Shown in pieces: positions 19,332 through 28,870 of a stretch of 64,000 nucleotides of DNA. This DNA comes from Prochlorothrix hollandica PCC 9006 = CALU 1027 (GTDB taxonomy: Bacteria; Cyanobacteriota; Cyanobacteriia; Prochlorotrichales; Prochlorotrichaceae): NCBI RefSeq assembly GCF_000332315.1, contig NZ_KB235933.1, forward strand, positions 797,557-861,556, in the 5' to 3' direction. Positions within the stretch are counted from its first letter, which is position 1. Each line of letters opens with the position of its first letter. The notes under the pieces were generated by a model. That model searched no databases, was not told the DNA's origin, and saw only the letters and a list, made by a program, of their open reading frames with translations. The position numbers were made by a program, and so were the translations under genes.

Positions 19332-20456
19332 ATGTGGATTTATGAACAGCCAGATTGGCCGAACTTTCAGTGGAAGCAAGACTCACTGCTACACCCTCTG
19401 GCAAACCTACGCCATCGCCAAGGCTATTTGCTGGGTTTAATCACCGGATTAGGGCTAGATTTTTCCAAAACTGCCAACCTCACCACCCTCACCGAAGAAA
19501 CCGTGAAATCCTGGGCGATCGAAGGCCAAGCCCTTGATGCAAAGGCTGTTAAGTCTTCCCTCGCGCAACGCTTGGGAATGCCCCATCCTCCCTCAACGGG
19601 CCTCGATCGCTCGATCGAAGGCATCACCGCCATGATGCTGGATGCCACCCAAAACGCAGGTGACCCCCTAACGCGAGAGCGCCTTTGGAGTTGGCACGCC
19701 GCCCTCTTTCCCACTGGCTACAGCGGCCTGAGGGCGATCGAGGTGGGCCAGTGGCGCACCGACGCAAGCGGCCCCATGCAAGTGGTTTCCGGTCCCATGG
19801 GCCGCGAAACCCTCCACTACCAAGCCCCCAGAGCCTTGCAACTGCCCAAAGCTATGACCCAGTTCCTGCGGTGGTTCAATCAGCCCCCCAGCGACTTAGA
19901 ACCCATCCTTCAGGCCGGAATTGCCCACTTTTGGTTCCTCACCCTCCATCCCTTCGAGGACGGAAATGGTCGGATCGCCCGCGCCCTCACCGAACTGGCC
20001 CTAGCCCGCGCCGATGGCTCACCCTTGCGGTTTTACAGCCTTTCTGCCCAAATCGCAGCCGATCGTAAACAGTACTACCTCATCCTAGAGCGACAACAAC
20101 GGAGCAGTTTAGACCTCACCCCCTGGCTTCTGTGGTTTTTGGGCTGCTGCGATCGTGCTCTCACCCGCGCTGAAACCGTCGTCAGCACCCTACGCTACCA
20201 AGCCACCCTCTGGCAGCACCTCAGCCAGCACAGCCTCAACGCCAGACAGCGTAAAATCATCAGCCGTCTCCTAGACCCCTTCAAAGGCAACCTTACTACC
20301 TCAAAATATGCCAAACTGGCTAAATGCTCCACCGACACCGCCCTCAGAGACATTCAAGCCTTGCTAGACTATGGAGCCTTAATCCGAAATCCAGCCCAAG
20401 GACGCAGCACCAGTTACCGACTGCCCACACCAGCAGAGCTAAATATCAGTGAATAA
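19332..20456 (+). CDS. Fic family protein (DUF4172 N-terminus)
   Basis: Probable AMP-transferase, 374 residues. N-terminal DUF4172-like region (WIYEQPDWPNFQWKQDSLLHPLANLRHRQGYLLG) then the Fic core with complete active site HPFEDGNGRIAR (206-217), implying catalytic competence. The segment SWAIEG (60-65) fits the inhibitory helix consensus S/T-x3-E-G/N of class II Fic proteins, so activity should be self-restrained. A C-terminal winged-helix-like region (SKYAKLAKCSTDTALRDIQALLDYGALIRN) suggests DNA binding or autoregulation. The upstream gap holds a family 1 element. No antitoxin gene adjoins it, consistent with the built-in inhibitor. Confidence 0.92.
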   Translation: MWIYEQPDWPNFQWKQDSLLHPLANLRHRQGYLLGLITGLGLDFSKTANLTTLTEETVKSWAIEGQALDAKAVKSSLAQRLGMPHPPSTGLDRSIEGITAMMLDATQNAGDPLTRERLWSWHAALFPTGYSGLRAIEVGQWRTDASGPMQVVSGPMGRETLHYQAPRALQLPKAMTQFLRWFNQPPSDLEPILQAGIAHFWFLTLHPFEDGNGRIARALTELALARADGSPLRFYSLSAQIAADRKQYYLILERQQRSSLDLTPWLLWFLGCCDRALTRAETVVSTLRYQATLWQHLSQHSLNARQRKIISRLLDPFKGNLTTSKYAKLAKCSTDTALRDIQALLDYGALIRNPAQGRSTSYRLPTPAELNISE

Positions 20457-20582
20457 CGACTGATATCCAGCTAGATCAAGTCTAATCACTGTCTAGTAAC
20501 CCTAGATTCCAGCGTTCATAGCGGGTATTCAGCCGATCGGCCAACAGATCAGCCTCTAGCCCCTCCATAGCACCCCCATCCG

Positions 20583-20740
20583 TTTCGGGTAGGGGTCGTG
20601 CCCCCGTGCCGACCCTCTTCGCGGCCAACCACCGGGGCAACCACGGGGGGATTGCCCCTACCAGAATCGGGGAATCTGCCAACGTGAAGTTGTCTGGAGC
20701 CTGAAACCCTCATTCTCCCGTGACCTCCTGAATAATTACG
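20583..20740. repeat. Dispersed repeat family 3, partial copy B
   Basis: About 158 bp related to 11375-11606, with the GGGGCAACCACGGGGGGATT core and the end CTGAATAATTAC but an internal deletion. The flanking parts of 20457-20931 hold no gene I can support. Confidence 0.75.
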
Positions 20741-20931
20741 GTCCCCTGGGTATTGATGGATGTGTTGTTTCCATTAGTTCAACTTTCCAGCGAGTGGAAA
20801 GTATTACCGTGGAAGTGGTCGTGTGACCTGACACTGGTTCAACCTATGCTACCCACAGGAAGTCTTGCTAATCCATTGCTGCGATCGCCAAATTAAACCC
20901 ACCCCTAACCCCGATCTGGTCGGGAACCAGA

Positions 20932-22296
20932 CTAAACCCCCACGGTGAACCCCACGGCGGTTCCTGTCAGGCTGAAGGGGCGCACCTGTTGGATCTTGAC
21001 GGCGATGGTTTGGCCCTGGAGTTGCTGAATATCCCCCTCAAAAAAGGTGAGGCGGTTGCTGCGGGTGCGGCCCATGACCTGCTGGGGGTTCTTGGGGTTA
21101 ACCTCTTCGACCAAAATTTCTTCAATGCGATCGCCATAGCGTTGGGAGCGTTCCGCCACCTTGGTATTGACCAAATGGTTTAAACGCTGAAGCCGATCGG
21201 CCTTGACCTCCTCCGACAATTGATCGCCCCAGGTGGCAGCGGGGGTCTGGGGGCGGGGGGAATAGGCGGCGGTATTCACCTGGTCAAAGCCAATGTCCTC
21301 CACTAGGCGCAGGGTGTCGTTGAACTGGGCTTCCGTTTCGCCGGGGAAGCCAACAATGGCATCGGCACTGATGGCGGCATCGGGGATATAGTGGCGCACC
21401 TTATCGATAATCTGGCGGTAGCGCTCCTGGCTATAGCCCCGGCCCATGGCCTTGAGAATCTCGTTATTGCCGGACTGGAAAGGAATGTGGAAATGTTCGC
21501 AGACCTTGGGCAACTCCCCACAGGCCCGGATCAGGCGATCGGTAAAGTAACGGGGGTGGCTGGTGGCAAAGCGCAGGCGATCGATCCCCGGCACATCATG
21601 GACAAAGTACAGCAGATCCGTGAGGGTGTGTAAATGGCGACCTTCCGGCGTGCTGCCCGGTAAATCCCGCCCATAGGCATCGATGTTTTGCCCCAGCAGC
21701 GTCACTTCCCGGTAGCCCTGGCGGCTGAGGGTTTCCATTTCGGCGCGGATGGCTTCGGGGCTGCGGGACTGCTCCAGACCCCGCACATTGGGCACCACGC
21801 AATAGGTACAGCGCTCGTTGCAACCGTAAATGACATTAACCCAAGCCGTTACGGCACTGTCTCGCCGGGGCTTGGTGATGTCCTCCATAATGTGGATCGG
21901 CTCCGTCGCCACCACCTGATCCCCGGCAAACACCTGCTCTAGGAGATCCTGGAGACGGTTGGCATGGTGGGGACCCATGACCAAATCCAATTCTGGCACC
22001 CGCCGCAACAGTTGCTCTCCTTCCTGCTGGGCTACGCAACCCGCCACCACCAAGGTGAGGCTGGGGTCCTGGTGCTTGCGCTTGGCCTGTCGCCCCAGAT
22101 AGGAATAAACCTTCTGTTCGGCGTTGTCCCGAATGGTGCAGGTGTTGTAGAGCACCACATTGGCCAGTTCGGGGTTTTCTTCCCACTCAAAGCCCATGCC
22201 GTCGAGGATGCCTGCCATGCGCTCGGAGTCGGCTTTGTTCATCTGACAGCCAAAGGTGACGATGTGGTAGCGGCGGGGGGTGGGGAGCATGGGCAC
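20932..22296 (-). CDS. miaB: tRNA-2-methylthio-N6-dimethylallyladenosine synthase
   Basis: Radical-SAM methylthiotransferase that adds the 2-methylthio group to i6A37 of tRNAs, 454 residues, full length. The N-terminal cluster cysteines are C17, C53 and C87; the radical-SAM motif CNERCTYC (159-166) is intact; a C-terminal TRAM domain ([20 protein letters not shown]...) is present. The opening [18 protein letters not shown] is typical of MiaB rather than RimO or MtaB. Adjacent to and co-oriented with the class V aminotransferase, about 60 bp apart. Confidence 0.97.
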   Translation of the reverse strand: MPMLPTPRRYHIVTFGCQMNKADSERMAGILDGMGFEWEENPELANVVLYNTCTIRDNAEQKVYSYLGRQAKRKHQDPSLTLVVAGCVAQQEGEQLLRRVPELDLVMGPHHANRLQDLLEQVFAGDQVVATEPIHIMEDITKPRRDSAVTAWVNVIYGCNERCTYCVVPNVRGLEQSRSPEAIRAEMETLSRQGYREVTLLGQNIDAYGRDLPGSTPEGRHLHTLTDLLYFVHDVPGIDRLRFATSHPRYFTDRLIRACGELPKVCEHFHIPFQSGNNEILKAMGRGYSQERYRQIIDKVRHYIPDAAISADAIVGFPGETEAQFNDTLRLVEDIGFDQVNTAAYSPRPQTPAATWGDQLSEEVKADRLQRLNHLVNTKVAERSQRYGDRIEEILVEEVNPKNPQQVMGRTRSNRLTFFEGDIQQLQGQTIAVKIQQVRPFSLTGTAVGFTVGV

Positions 22297-22354
22297 GAGT
22301 CCGGGATCTAAAGGCCATTGCTTATGCTACCCCAGGAACCCCCGCGATCGACGG

Positions 22355-23587
22355 CTACCCAGGGATCCCAACGAAGGATTGCACCGCCGCCACCAACTGG
22401 GCCACCTCCTCTTCGGTGGTCAAATAGTGGGTACAAGCCCGCACACAGGCCGGATTGCGAATCTTGCGCACCAAAATCTGTTGGGCTTCCAGGTATTGCA
22501 CCAGATCCTGGGGATCGCGATCGGCCACCTGAAACGAGACAATGCCCGTGGTGGGGGGCAAGTCCTGGAGACAGGTGATCCCCGGAATGGTCTGCAACTG
22601 CTGCCAGAGGGACTGGCCCAGGGATCGCAGGCGCTCATAGCGTTGGCTGGCGCTGCCCCAAGCCTGATGCACCCGCAAGGACTCCAGCAATCCGGCATAG
22701 AGGGGATAGGCGGAGGTGGCCACTTCATAGCGTTGGCCATTGTCTTTCCAGCCTGTGGGTGTCCCCGATTCATCCTCCACGATGCCCCGCCATGCGGCAA
22801 AGGTGGGTTGCAGTTCATCCCGAACCCCAGGGCGCACATACAGCCCCCCCACCCCCTCCGGTCCGCACCACCATTTGTGGCCCGTAAAGGCATAGAAATC
22901 CACCCCCAGATCCTGAAGGTTGAGGGCTTGGGATCCCACGGATTGGGCGGCATCCACCAACAGGCGCACGGGGTAGCGCCCGGATTCTGCTTTCTGGCAG
23001 CCTTGGACAATTTCCCGCAGGGGCAACACATGGCCCGTGTTCCACAGCACATGGCTCAACACCACCAGCCGCGTGTTGTTCTGGAGACCCTTGAGGATGG
23101 CCTGCACCGGATCCCCGCTGTTGAGCAGGGGCAACAGGGCCACGGTGGAGACCCGCAGATCAAAGCGCCGCTGTAGCTCTTGGATCACGGCCACGATGCC
23201 GGGATGTTCGCAGTCCGTCAGCAAAATGTGATCCCCCGCTTGCCACGGCAGTCCCCAGAGGGCAATGTTGCAGCCCACGGAGACGTTTTCCGTCAGGGTG
23301 ATGGTGTCGGGATGGACGCTGAATTCCCCAGCCATTTGAATGCGCAGTTGCTGGGCAATGGTTTGGCCCCAGCCATTGGCGGCGCTGGAAAAGGGACCGA
23401 TTTCCTGGAGTTGGGTGTAGGCTTTGGCGATCGCCCCCAAACTGCCCCAAGGCAGGGGTCCTTGGCCACCATAGTTGAAATAACGCTTATTCTGGAGGGC
23501 GGGGAAGGCGGAACGGTGGTTCCCATAATCGACTTCGGGAGTCTGGAGCACAGTGGGGGGTTGGAAGATCAACACGGGCTTAGGCAC
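22355..23587 (-). CDS. Class V aminotransferase / cysteine desulfurase-like PLP enzyme
   Basis: PLP enzyme of the NifS/IscS-like fold, about 410 residues from a GTG at 23587. Landmarks are YFNYGGQGPLP at the N-terminus, the cofactor aspartate block LLVDAAQSVGSQ, and the Schiff-base lysine in FTGHKWWCGPEG. Cyanobacterial relatives are annotated as cysteine desulfurases or L-cysteine/cystine C-S lyases; which one is not decidable here. A reading frame continues upstream to an ATG at 23812, but that extension (rich in Pro, Gly and Arg) runs through repeat-like DNA and does not resemble the family. A GGAGG lies 12 bases before the GTG. Confidence 0.88.
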   Translation of the reverse strand: MPKPVLIFQPPTVLQTPEVDYGNHRSAFPALQNKRYFNYGGQGPLPWGSLGAIAKAYTQLQEIGPFSSAANGWGQTIAQQLRIQMAGEFSVHPDTITLTENVSVGCNIALWGLPWQAGDHILLTDCEHPGIVAVIQELQRRFDLRVSTVALLPLLNSGDPVQAILKGLQNNTRLVVLSHVLWNTGHVLPLREIVQGCQKAESGRYPVRLLVDAAQSVGSQALNLQDLGVDFYAFTGHKWWCGPEGVGGLYVRPGVRDELQPTFAAWRGIVEDESGTPTGWKDNGQRYEVATSAYPLYAGLLESLRVHQAWGSASQRYERLRSLGQSLWQQLQTIPGITCLQDLPPTTGIVSFQVADRDPQDLVQYLEAQQILVRKIRNPACVRACTHYLTTEEEVAQLVAAVQSFVGIPG

Positions 23588-23773
23588 GGAATTCAGCACC
23601 CTCCATGGGGGACAAAGATAGGGGACAAGGCAACACCCCATTATTCCCCATTGCCTCCCATCCTGGAAAAATCTGGGGGACACTGGCCAGAACCCTACCC
23701 CACTGGAAGGGTCAGGAAACCTGACCCCGACATGGATCAAAATCCGGGTAATGCACCCAAGCCTGGGAGGGAC

Positions 23774-23822
23774 CGGGTTTCCCCGCCCCATGCAGCATCT
23801 TGTGTCAGGCAACCAGGGGGGA
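23774..23822. repeat. Short repeat related to 26738 and 17056
   Basis: GGGTTTCCCCGCCCCATGCAG followed by CATCTTGTGTCAGGCAACC. Similar strings occur at 26738-26782 and, inverted, near 17056-17100. Lies upstream of the aminotransferase and ftrV. Confidence 0.6.
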
Positions 23823-23913
23823 GGTCACCTCCGGCAACCCAGCGGCTATAAAATCCCAGGGGTAGCCATGTATACTATTTTTTTCAGGATTTACTTATTA
23901 CGGTGAAACCTTT

Positions 23914-24138
23914 ATGAATGTTGGCGATCGTGTTCGAGTCAAAACTCCCGTAGTGGTCTATCACAACCCTGAGCAACGGAACGAAGCCTGTGATATCCAG
24001 GGACTGGAGGGGGAAGTGGTGGGATTGGCCACGGAATGGAAGGGCAAGGCCATCAGTGCCAACTTTCCGATTCAAGTTAAGTTTAGTCCTAAGTTCCGCG
24101 CCCATTTACGGGAGGATGAACTGGAACTGGCGGATTAG
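23914..24138 (+). CDS. ftrV: Ferredoxin-thioredoxin reductase, variable chain
   Basis: Small SH3-like beta-barrel subunit of the light-dependent ferredoxin-thioredoxin reductase, 74 residues. The sequence MNVGDRVRVKTPVVVYHNPE, the block GLEGEVVGLATEWKGKAISANFPI, and the end FRAHLREDELEL are diagnostic. It partners with the catalytic chain carrying the 4Fe-4S cluster, which is not in this window. Present only in oxygenic phototrophs and some relatives, so it supports the cyanobacterial assignment. Confidence 0.97.
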   Translation: MNVGDRVRVKTPVVVYHNPEQRNEACDIQGLEGEVVGLATEWKGKAISANFPIQVKFSPKFRAHLREDELELAD

Positions 24139-24215
24139 GCCCAGGGCGATCGCAAGAGGGTTGGGTCGAGGGAGGGGTACAGTCACGATCGTAGCGATCG
24201 CGATCGTAGTCGATC

Positions 24216-24320
24216 GTAGGTTGGGTTGAGCCTTGCGAAACCCAACACAACCATCTATTGCAAAGTCCCTCGTTGTATTGCAAGGTCCCTCGTTGGGTTT
24301 CGTTCCTCTACCCAACCTAC
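24216..24320. repeat. GTAGGTTGGGT palindromic repeat, family 7, copy A
   Basis: About 105 bp bounded by GTAGGTTGGGT and ACCCAACCTAC. Part of the gene-free stretch 24139-24995. Confidence 0.85.
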
Positions 24321-24341
24321 ACAATGAAAAACCTCGCGATC

Positions 24342-24456
24342 GTAGGTTGGGTTGAGCTGCTCAACGTTTTAAGCACACGCCCCCACCTCACGGGCGAAAC
24401 CCAACGAGGCACTTTGAAAGGTCTCTTGTTGGGTTTCGTTCCTCTACCCAACCTAC
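24342..24456. repeat. GTAGGTTGGGT palindromic repeat, family 7, copy B
   Basis: About 115 bp with the same inverted ends as copy A, 21 bp further on. Just after it, CCCCGGTTTCTG (24496) and CAGAAACCGGGG (24542) form another inverted pair. No gene is seen in 24457-24826. Confidence 0.85.
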
Positions 24457-24826
24457 ACGCTACACGCTCCCGATATTGAAAGATTCCTCGAACATCCCCG
24501 GTTTCTGATGGAGCAACGCAGACCCGTTAACAACCCCGCCCCAGAAACCGGGGATCTGTGCTTTACGAGTCTCGTGCCATCGGGGATCTATGCTTCACGA
24601 GACTCGTCCCGATCGTCAGCCACGAGTGAGGAATCACTCCGCCATTTCTGGCATTTCCCTGGAATTCCTCAGAAAACTATAAAGAAGTTCATAGGTCTTA
24701 AAACAAAGCATTAAAAACCGTCAGCCCGCGATCGAAGTCATCAAACGGTGACGTATAACAGACTTAATCTATAGACGTTATCTACAAACGTTATCTACAA
24801 ACGTAATCTACAGACGCAGAACAAAC

Positions 24827-24925
24827 GGGCACCTCGAAAAATCCAAATTCTCGCCCCTGTGCCAACGCAAGAATAGGGGTTGTGGCGGGCGGCGAAGCCG
24901 CCCGCCACAATTAATCGAGGTGCCC
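24827..24925. repeat. GGGCACCTCGA palindromic element, family 2, copy D
   Basis: 99 bp with perfect ends GGGCACCTCGA and TCGAGGTGCCC and the hairpin GGCGGCGAAGCCGCC. Ends 70 bp before the dehydrogenase start, so it may sit in its 5' leader. Upstream, ATCTACAAACGT-like units are iterated (24770-24815). Confidence 0.9.
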
Positions 24926-24995
24926 AAACGTAGAACAAACATTGCTAAGGTATTAGACCTGCCAGCGGGGTTTGCAGTTAGGAGGAACGATCGCC

Positions 24996-26387
24996 GTGAG
25001 TATTACTACCATCAATCCAGCCACCGGAGTTAAGATCAAAGACGTTGAACCCATCACCCCCGCAGCCCTAGAGGCTAAATTGGTATTGGCAACGGCAGCC
25101 TTTGAACGCCACCGCCGCACCTCATTTTACGATCGCGCTAGCAAACTACGCCGAGTAGCTGATCTCCTGGAAGCCCGCCAAGCCGATCTGGGGAAACTGA
25201 TGACCCTGGAAATGGGCAAGCCCCTCAAAGGAGCCATGGCCGAAGTGGTGAAATGTGCCATGGTCTGCCGTTACTATGCCGATCATGGGGAAGATTTCTT
25301 AGCAGATAGTCCGGCCCAAACCGATGCCAGCCACAGCTATGTGCGCTATGAACCCCTGGGGATTATTCTGGCGGTGATGCCCTGGAACTTCCCCTTTTGG
25401 CAAGTGTTGCGCTTTGCGGCTCCGACCCTGATGGCGGGCAATGTGGCCTTGCTCAAACATGCCTCCAACGTGCCCCAGTGTGCCCAAGCCATTGAAGACC
25501 TGTTGCGGGAAGCGGGGTTTGAGGCGGGGGTGTTCCAGAATCTGCCCCTGGAGGCCAACCGGGTGGTGGGGCTGGTGCAGGACGATCGCGTTAAAGCCGC
25601 CACCCTCACCGGTAGTGAACTGGCCGGGTCCAGCTTAGCGGCGGCCTGTGGCAGTGTCATCAAAAAAACTGTCCTGGAACTGGGGGGCAGTGATCCCTTT
25701 ATCGTCACCCCCAGCGCCGATCTGGCCACCGCCGCCCGCATCGGTACCCAGGCCCGGATGCTCAACAACGGCCAGTCTTGCATTGCCGCCAAGCGCTTTA
25801 TTGTGGTGGATTCGGTGGCCGATGCCTTTACGGACTATCTGGTGCAGGAGTTTCTGGCCCTGAAGGTGGGGGATCCCCTGGACTTGGCCACGGACATCGG
25901 ACCCTTAGCCACGCCGGGGATTCTGGCGGAGTTGGATCAACAGGTGCAAACCTGTCTGCGCCTGGGGGCAAAAGCCTTGGTGGGGGGGCAGTCCCTCCAG
26001 GGTAGCGATCGCCTCCCGGCAGATCTGCGATCGGGCTATTTCTATACCCCCACCCTGTTGGCGGATTTTCCACCGGGCACCCCCGCCGATCAGGAGGAAT
26101 TCTTTGGACCGGTGGCGCTGCTGTTCCGGGTGGCGGACTTGGATGAAGCCATTGCCCTGGCCAATTCCACTAGTTTTGGCCTGGGAGCCAGTGCCTGGAC
26201 GACAGTGGAGGCGGAGCGCGATCGCTTGATCCAAGATTTGGAAGCCGGAGCGGTGTTTATCAATGGGCTGGTGAAGTCCGACCCCCGGTTACCCTTTGGC
26301 GGCATTAAGCGATCGGGCTATGGTCGGGAGTTGGGCCAGGATGGGATGCGAGAATTTGTTAACGCCAAAACCGTTTGGATTAAGTAA
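24996..26387 (+). CDS. Succinate-semialdehyde dehydrogenase, NAD(P)+
   Basis: Aldehyde dehydrogenase of 463 residues that oxidises succinate semialdehyde to succinate. The catalytic Cys (NNGQSCIAAKRF, about 262) and general-base Glu (LELGGSDPF, about 228) are present, with PWNFPFWQ and the end GGIKRSGYGRELGQDGMREFVN. The NGQSCIAAKRF form is usual in this subgroup. Next to the decarboxylase at 26870 it forms the cyanobacterial bypass of the TCA cycle. I chose the GTG at 24996, with GGAGGA about ten bases upstream; the longer TTG start at 24972 would overlap that ribosome-binding site. Confidence 0.93.
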   Translation: MSITTINPATGVKIKDVEPITPAALEAKLVLATAAFERHRRTSFYDRASKLRRVADLLEARQADLGKLMTLEMGKPLKGAMAEVVKCAMVCRYYADHGEDFLADSPAQTDASHSYVRYEPLGIILAVMPWNFPFWQVLRFAAPTLMAGNVALLKHASNVPQCAQAIEDLLREAGFEAGVFQNLPLEANRVVGLVQDDRVKAATLTGSELAGSSLAAACGSVIKKTVLELGGSDPFIVTPSADLATAARIGTQARMLNNGQSCIAAKRFIVVDSVADAFTDYLVQEFLALKVGDPLDLATDIGPLATPGILAELDQQVQTCLRLGAKALVGGQSLQGSDRLPADLRSGYFYTPTLLADFPPGTPADQEEFFGPVALLFRVADLDEAIALANSTSFGLGASAWTTVEAERDRLIQDLEAGAVFINGLVKSDPRLPFGGIKRSGYGRELGQDGMREFVNAKTVWIK

Positions 26388-26398
26388 ATTTGTCCCAG

Positions 26399-26634
26399 GT
26401 CAGAGCCGGATCAACGGGATGCATTTCACCTGGGAACCCTCGACCTCGGGTAGGGTTCTCGCCCCCGGGCCGACCCTCTTGGCAACCCACAGCCGGGGCA
26501 ACCACGGGGGGATTGCCCCTACCCAAATCGGTGAACCCACCTAAGTGAAATGGACCCTCTCAAATCGCCTAAGGTCTGTTGTTTAGAGCCTGAAACCCTC
26601 ATTCTCCTGTGGACCCCTGAATCATTACACCCAG
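26399..26634. repeat. Dispersed repeat family 3, copy C
   Basis: About 236 bp closely matching 11375-11606, again directly followed by a family 1 element. Confidence 0.85.
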
Positions 26635-26737
26635 TACAGCAGTCCTAAATGGGTCGTGTGGTGTGCCCCCGGAGGGGGCACACCACACCAAGGGTTTCAG
26701 CCGTCGAGATCCTTACAACTGATTTAGGGTTGCTGTA
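26635..26737. repeat. TA-flanked palindromic element, family 1, copy E
   Basis: 103 bp, nearly identical to copy B. Directly followed by the GGGGCGGGGTTTCCCCGCCC repeat (26738-26782). Confidence 0.9.
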
Positions 26738-26869
26738 GGGGCGGGGTTTCCCCGCCCAATGCAGAATCTTTTGTCAGTCACGCAGTACCAAACCTCTCCT
26801 GGGGACTGTTTTTAGACCGGTTTTTAAGACGGTTGTGCAGACCCCCTTTCACCCTCACCCAGGACCTTT

Positions 26870-28507
26870 ATGAACACCGCAGAATTGTTGATCCAATGCC
26901 TAGAAAATGAAGGGGTTGAATATATCTTTGGGCTACCGGGAGAAGAAAACCTCCATGTTTTAGAAGCCCTTCAAGGGAGTTCCATTCAGTTTATTACCAC
27001 CCGCCATGAACAGGGGGCCGCTTTTATGGCCGATGTTTATGGACGACTGACCGGGAAAGCGGGGGTTTGCCTGTCTACCCTGGGTCCGGGGGCCACCAAC
27101 TTGATGACGGGAGTGGCTGATGCCAACTTGGACGGAGCGCCCTTGGTGGCCATTACGGGACAGGTGGGCACCGATCGGATGCACATTGAATCCCACCAAT
27201 ATTTAGACCTGGTGGCCATGTTTAACCCGGTCACCAAATGGAACACCCAAATTGTCCGGCCCAATAATACTCCGGAAATTGTCCGTAAAGCCTTCAAACA
27301 GTCCCAATCGGAAAAACCGGGGGCCGTCCACATTGACTTGCCGGAAAACATTGCCGCCATGGCAGCGGAGGGAAAAGCCCTCAAGCGGGATAACCAGGAA
27401 AAAACCTTTGCAGCCTACCATGGCTTAAATCAGGCGGCTACTCTGATTTCCCAGGCGGTTAATCCCCTGATTTTGGTGGGGAACGGGGCCATTCGGGCCA
27501 ATGCCAGCGAAGCCCTGACGGAGTTTGCCACCCAGTTACAAATTCCCGTGGCCAATACCTTTATGGGCAAAGGGGTGATTCCCTATACCCATCCCCTGGC
27601 CCTGTGGACTGTGGGGTTGCAGCAGCGGGATTTGATTAGCTGTGGCTTCGATCGCACCGATCTCGTCATTGCTGTTGGCTATGATCTCATTGAATATTCC
27701 CCCAAACGCTGGAACGCCGAGGGCAAGATTCCCATTATTCACCTAGGCAATAACCCCGCTGAAATTGACAGCAGCTATATCCCAGCGGTGGAAGTGGTGG
27801 GGGATATTTCCGACTCCCTGATGGAAATTCTGCGGCGCACCGATCGCAGCCAAAAAGCCAAGCCCTACGCCACCAGTCTCCGGCCCGGCCTTTGTGCCGA
27901 CTATGAGCAATATGCTAAGGATGAGGAATTTCCCGTTAAGCCCCAAAAAATTATTTACGATCTGCGATCGGTGATGGGGGATGAAGACATTGTGATTTCC
28001 GATGTGGGTGCCCATAAAATGTGGATGGCCCGCCATTACCACTGTTCCCGCCCCAACACCTGCATCATTTCCAATGGGTTTGCAGCCATGGGGATTGCCA
28101 TCCCCGGAGCCTTGGCCGCGAAGTTGGTTTACCCCGATCGCAAGGTGGTGGCAGTGACCGGAGATGGGGGCTTTATGATGAACTCCCAGGAGTTGGAAAC
28201 GGCCCTGCGTATTGGCACCGCCTTTGTGACCTTGATCTTCCATGATGGGGGCTATGGTCTCATTGAATGGAAGCAACAAAACCACTTTGGCCACTCGTCC
28301 TTTATCAAGTTTAATAACCCTGATTTTGTCAAGTTTGCCGAAAGCATGGGTCTCAAAGGCTACCGCGTGGAAACCACAGCCGATCTGGTTCCCATCCTCC
28401 AGGAAGCCCTAGCCCAGGATGTGCCAACGGTGATCGACTGTCCTGTGGACTATCGGGAAAACCTCATGTTCACCAAGAAAGCAGGTCAATTACTCTGTTC
28501 TACCTAG
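26870..28507 (+). CDS. 2-oxoglutarate decarboxylase (acetolactate synthase-like ThDP enzyme)
   Basis: Thiamine-diphosphate enzyme of 545 residues. The cofactor-activating Glu lies in TRHEQGAAFMADVYGR and the ThDP/Mg site in TGDGGFMMNSQELETA. Sequence features (IFGLPGEENLHVLEAL, MHIESHQYLDLVAMFNPVTKWN, GYGLIEWKQQNHFGHSSF) match the cyanobacterial enzyme first annotated as acetolactate synthase and later shown in Synechococcus sp. PCC 7002 to decarboxylate 2-oxoglutarate to succinate semialdehyde. The dehydrogenase that uses the product lies directly upstream in the same orientation, separated by two repeats (about 480 bp), so the pair may now have separate promoters. Confidence 0.92.
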   Translation: MNTAELLIQCLENEGVEYIFGLPGEENLHVLEALQGSSIQFITTRHEQGAAFMADVYGRLTGKAGVCLSTLGPGATNLMTGVADANLDGAPLVAITGQVGTDRMHIESHQYLDLVAMFNPVTKWNTQIVRPNNTPEIVRKAFKQSQSEKPGAVHIDLPENIAAMAAEGKALKRDNQEKTFAAYHGLNQAATLISQAVNPLILVGNGAIRANASEALTEFATQLQIPVANTFMGKGVIPYTHPLALWTVGLQQRDLISCGFDRTDLVIAVGYDLIEYSPKRWNAEGKIPIIHLGNNPAEIDSSYIPAVEVVGDISDSLMEILRRTDRSQKAKPYATSLRPGLCADYEQYAKDEEFPVKPQKIIYDLRSVMGDEDIVISDVGAHKMWMARHYHCSRPNTCIISNGFAAMGIAIPGALAAKLVYPDRKVVAVTGDGGFMMNSQELETALRIGTAFVTLIFHDGGYGLIEWKQQNHFGHSSFIKFNNPDFVKFAESMGLKGYRVETTADLVPILQEALAQDVPTVIDCPVDYRENLMFTKKAGQLLCST

Positions 28508-28619
28508 GACGCTGTTCGAGAGTTTCACTCAAATAATGCTGTTGGTCGATGGCGATCGCTAGCATCTGTTGGCCTGGGTCGTGATGCCTCATCCCATTGG
28601 CTGGACCCTCTCGAACGTT

Positions 28620-28768
28620 GAGATGGGATTGTCGAGTTGTACTCGACCCTAAGCCGACTACAAGTCGGCTCTCCCAGGGGGATTGTCGAGTCTCCCAAGG
28701 GGATTGTCGAGTCTCCCAAGGGGATTGTCGAGTCTCCCAAGGGGATTGTCGAGTTGTACTCGACATTA
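28620..28768. repeat. Tandem repeat with GTCGAGTTGTACTCGAC hairpins
   Basis: Two 17-bp palindromes (GTCGAGTTGTACTCGAC) flank a hairpin AGCCGACTACAAGTCGGCT and about four copies of a 21-bp unit built on GGGGATTGTCGAGTCTCCC. It is the inverted, contracted relative of the array at 31395. Downstream (28790-28855) ACTTAAACACTGTTCT-type units repeat. No gene in 28508-28870. Confidence 0.9.
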
Positions 28769-28870
28769 TTGGAGTGAAACTCTCCGCTGCTCCACTTAAA
28801 CACTGTTCTACTTAAACGCTGCTCCACTTAAACACTGTTCTACTTAAACGCTGTTGCACCCTTGGGGGGG

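Noticed and set aside
24508..24714. 68-codon frame in the gap before the dehydrogenase
   Set aside because: Overlaps inverted repeats, no family likeness, no ribosome-binding site.
28620..28768. CRISPR array
   Set aside because: Units are contiguous 21-bp tandem repeats with no unique spacers and no cas genes nearby.
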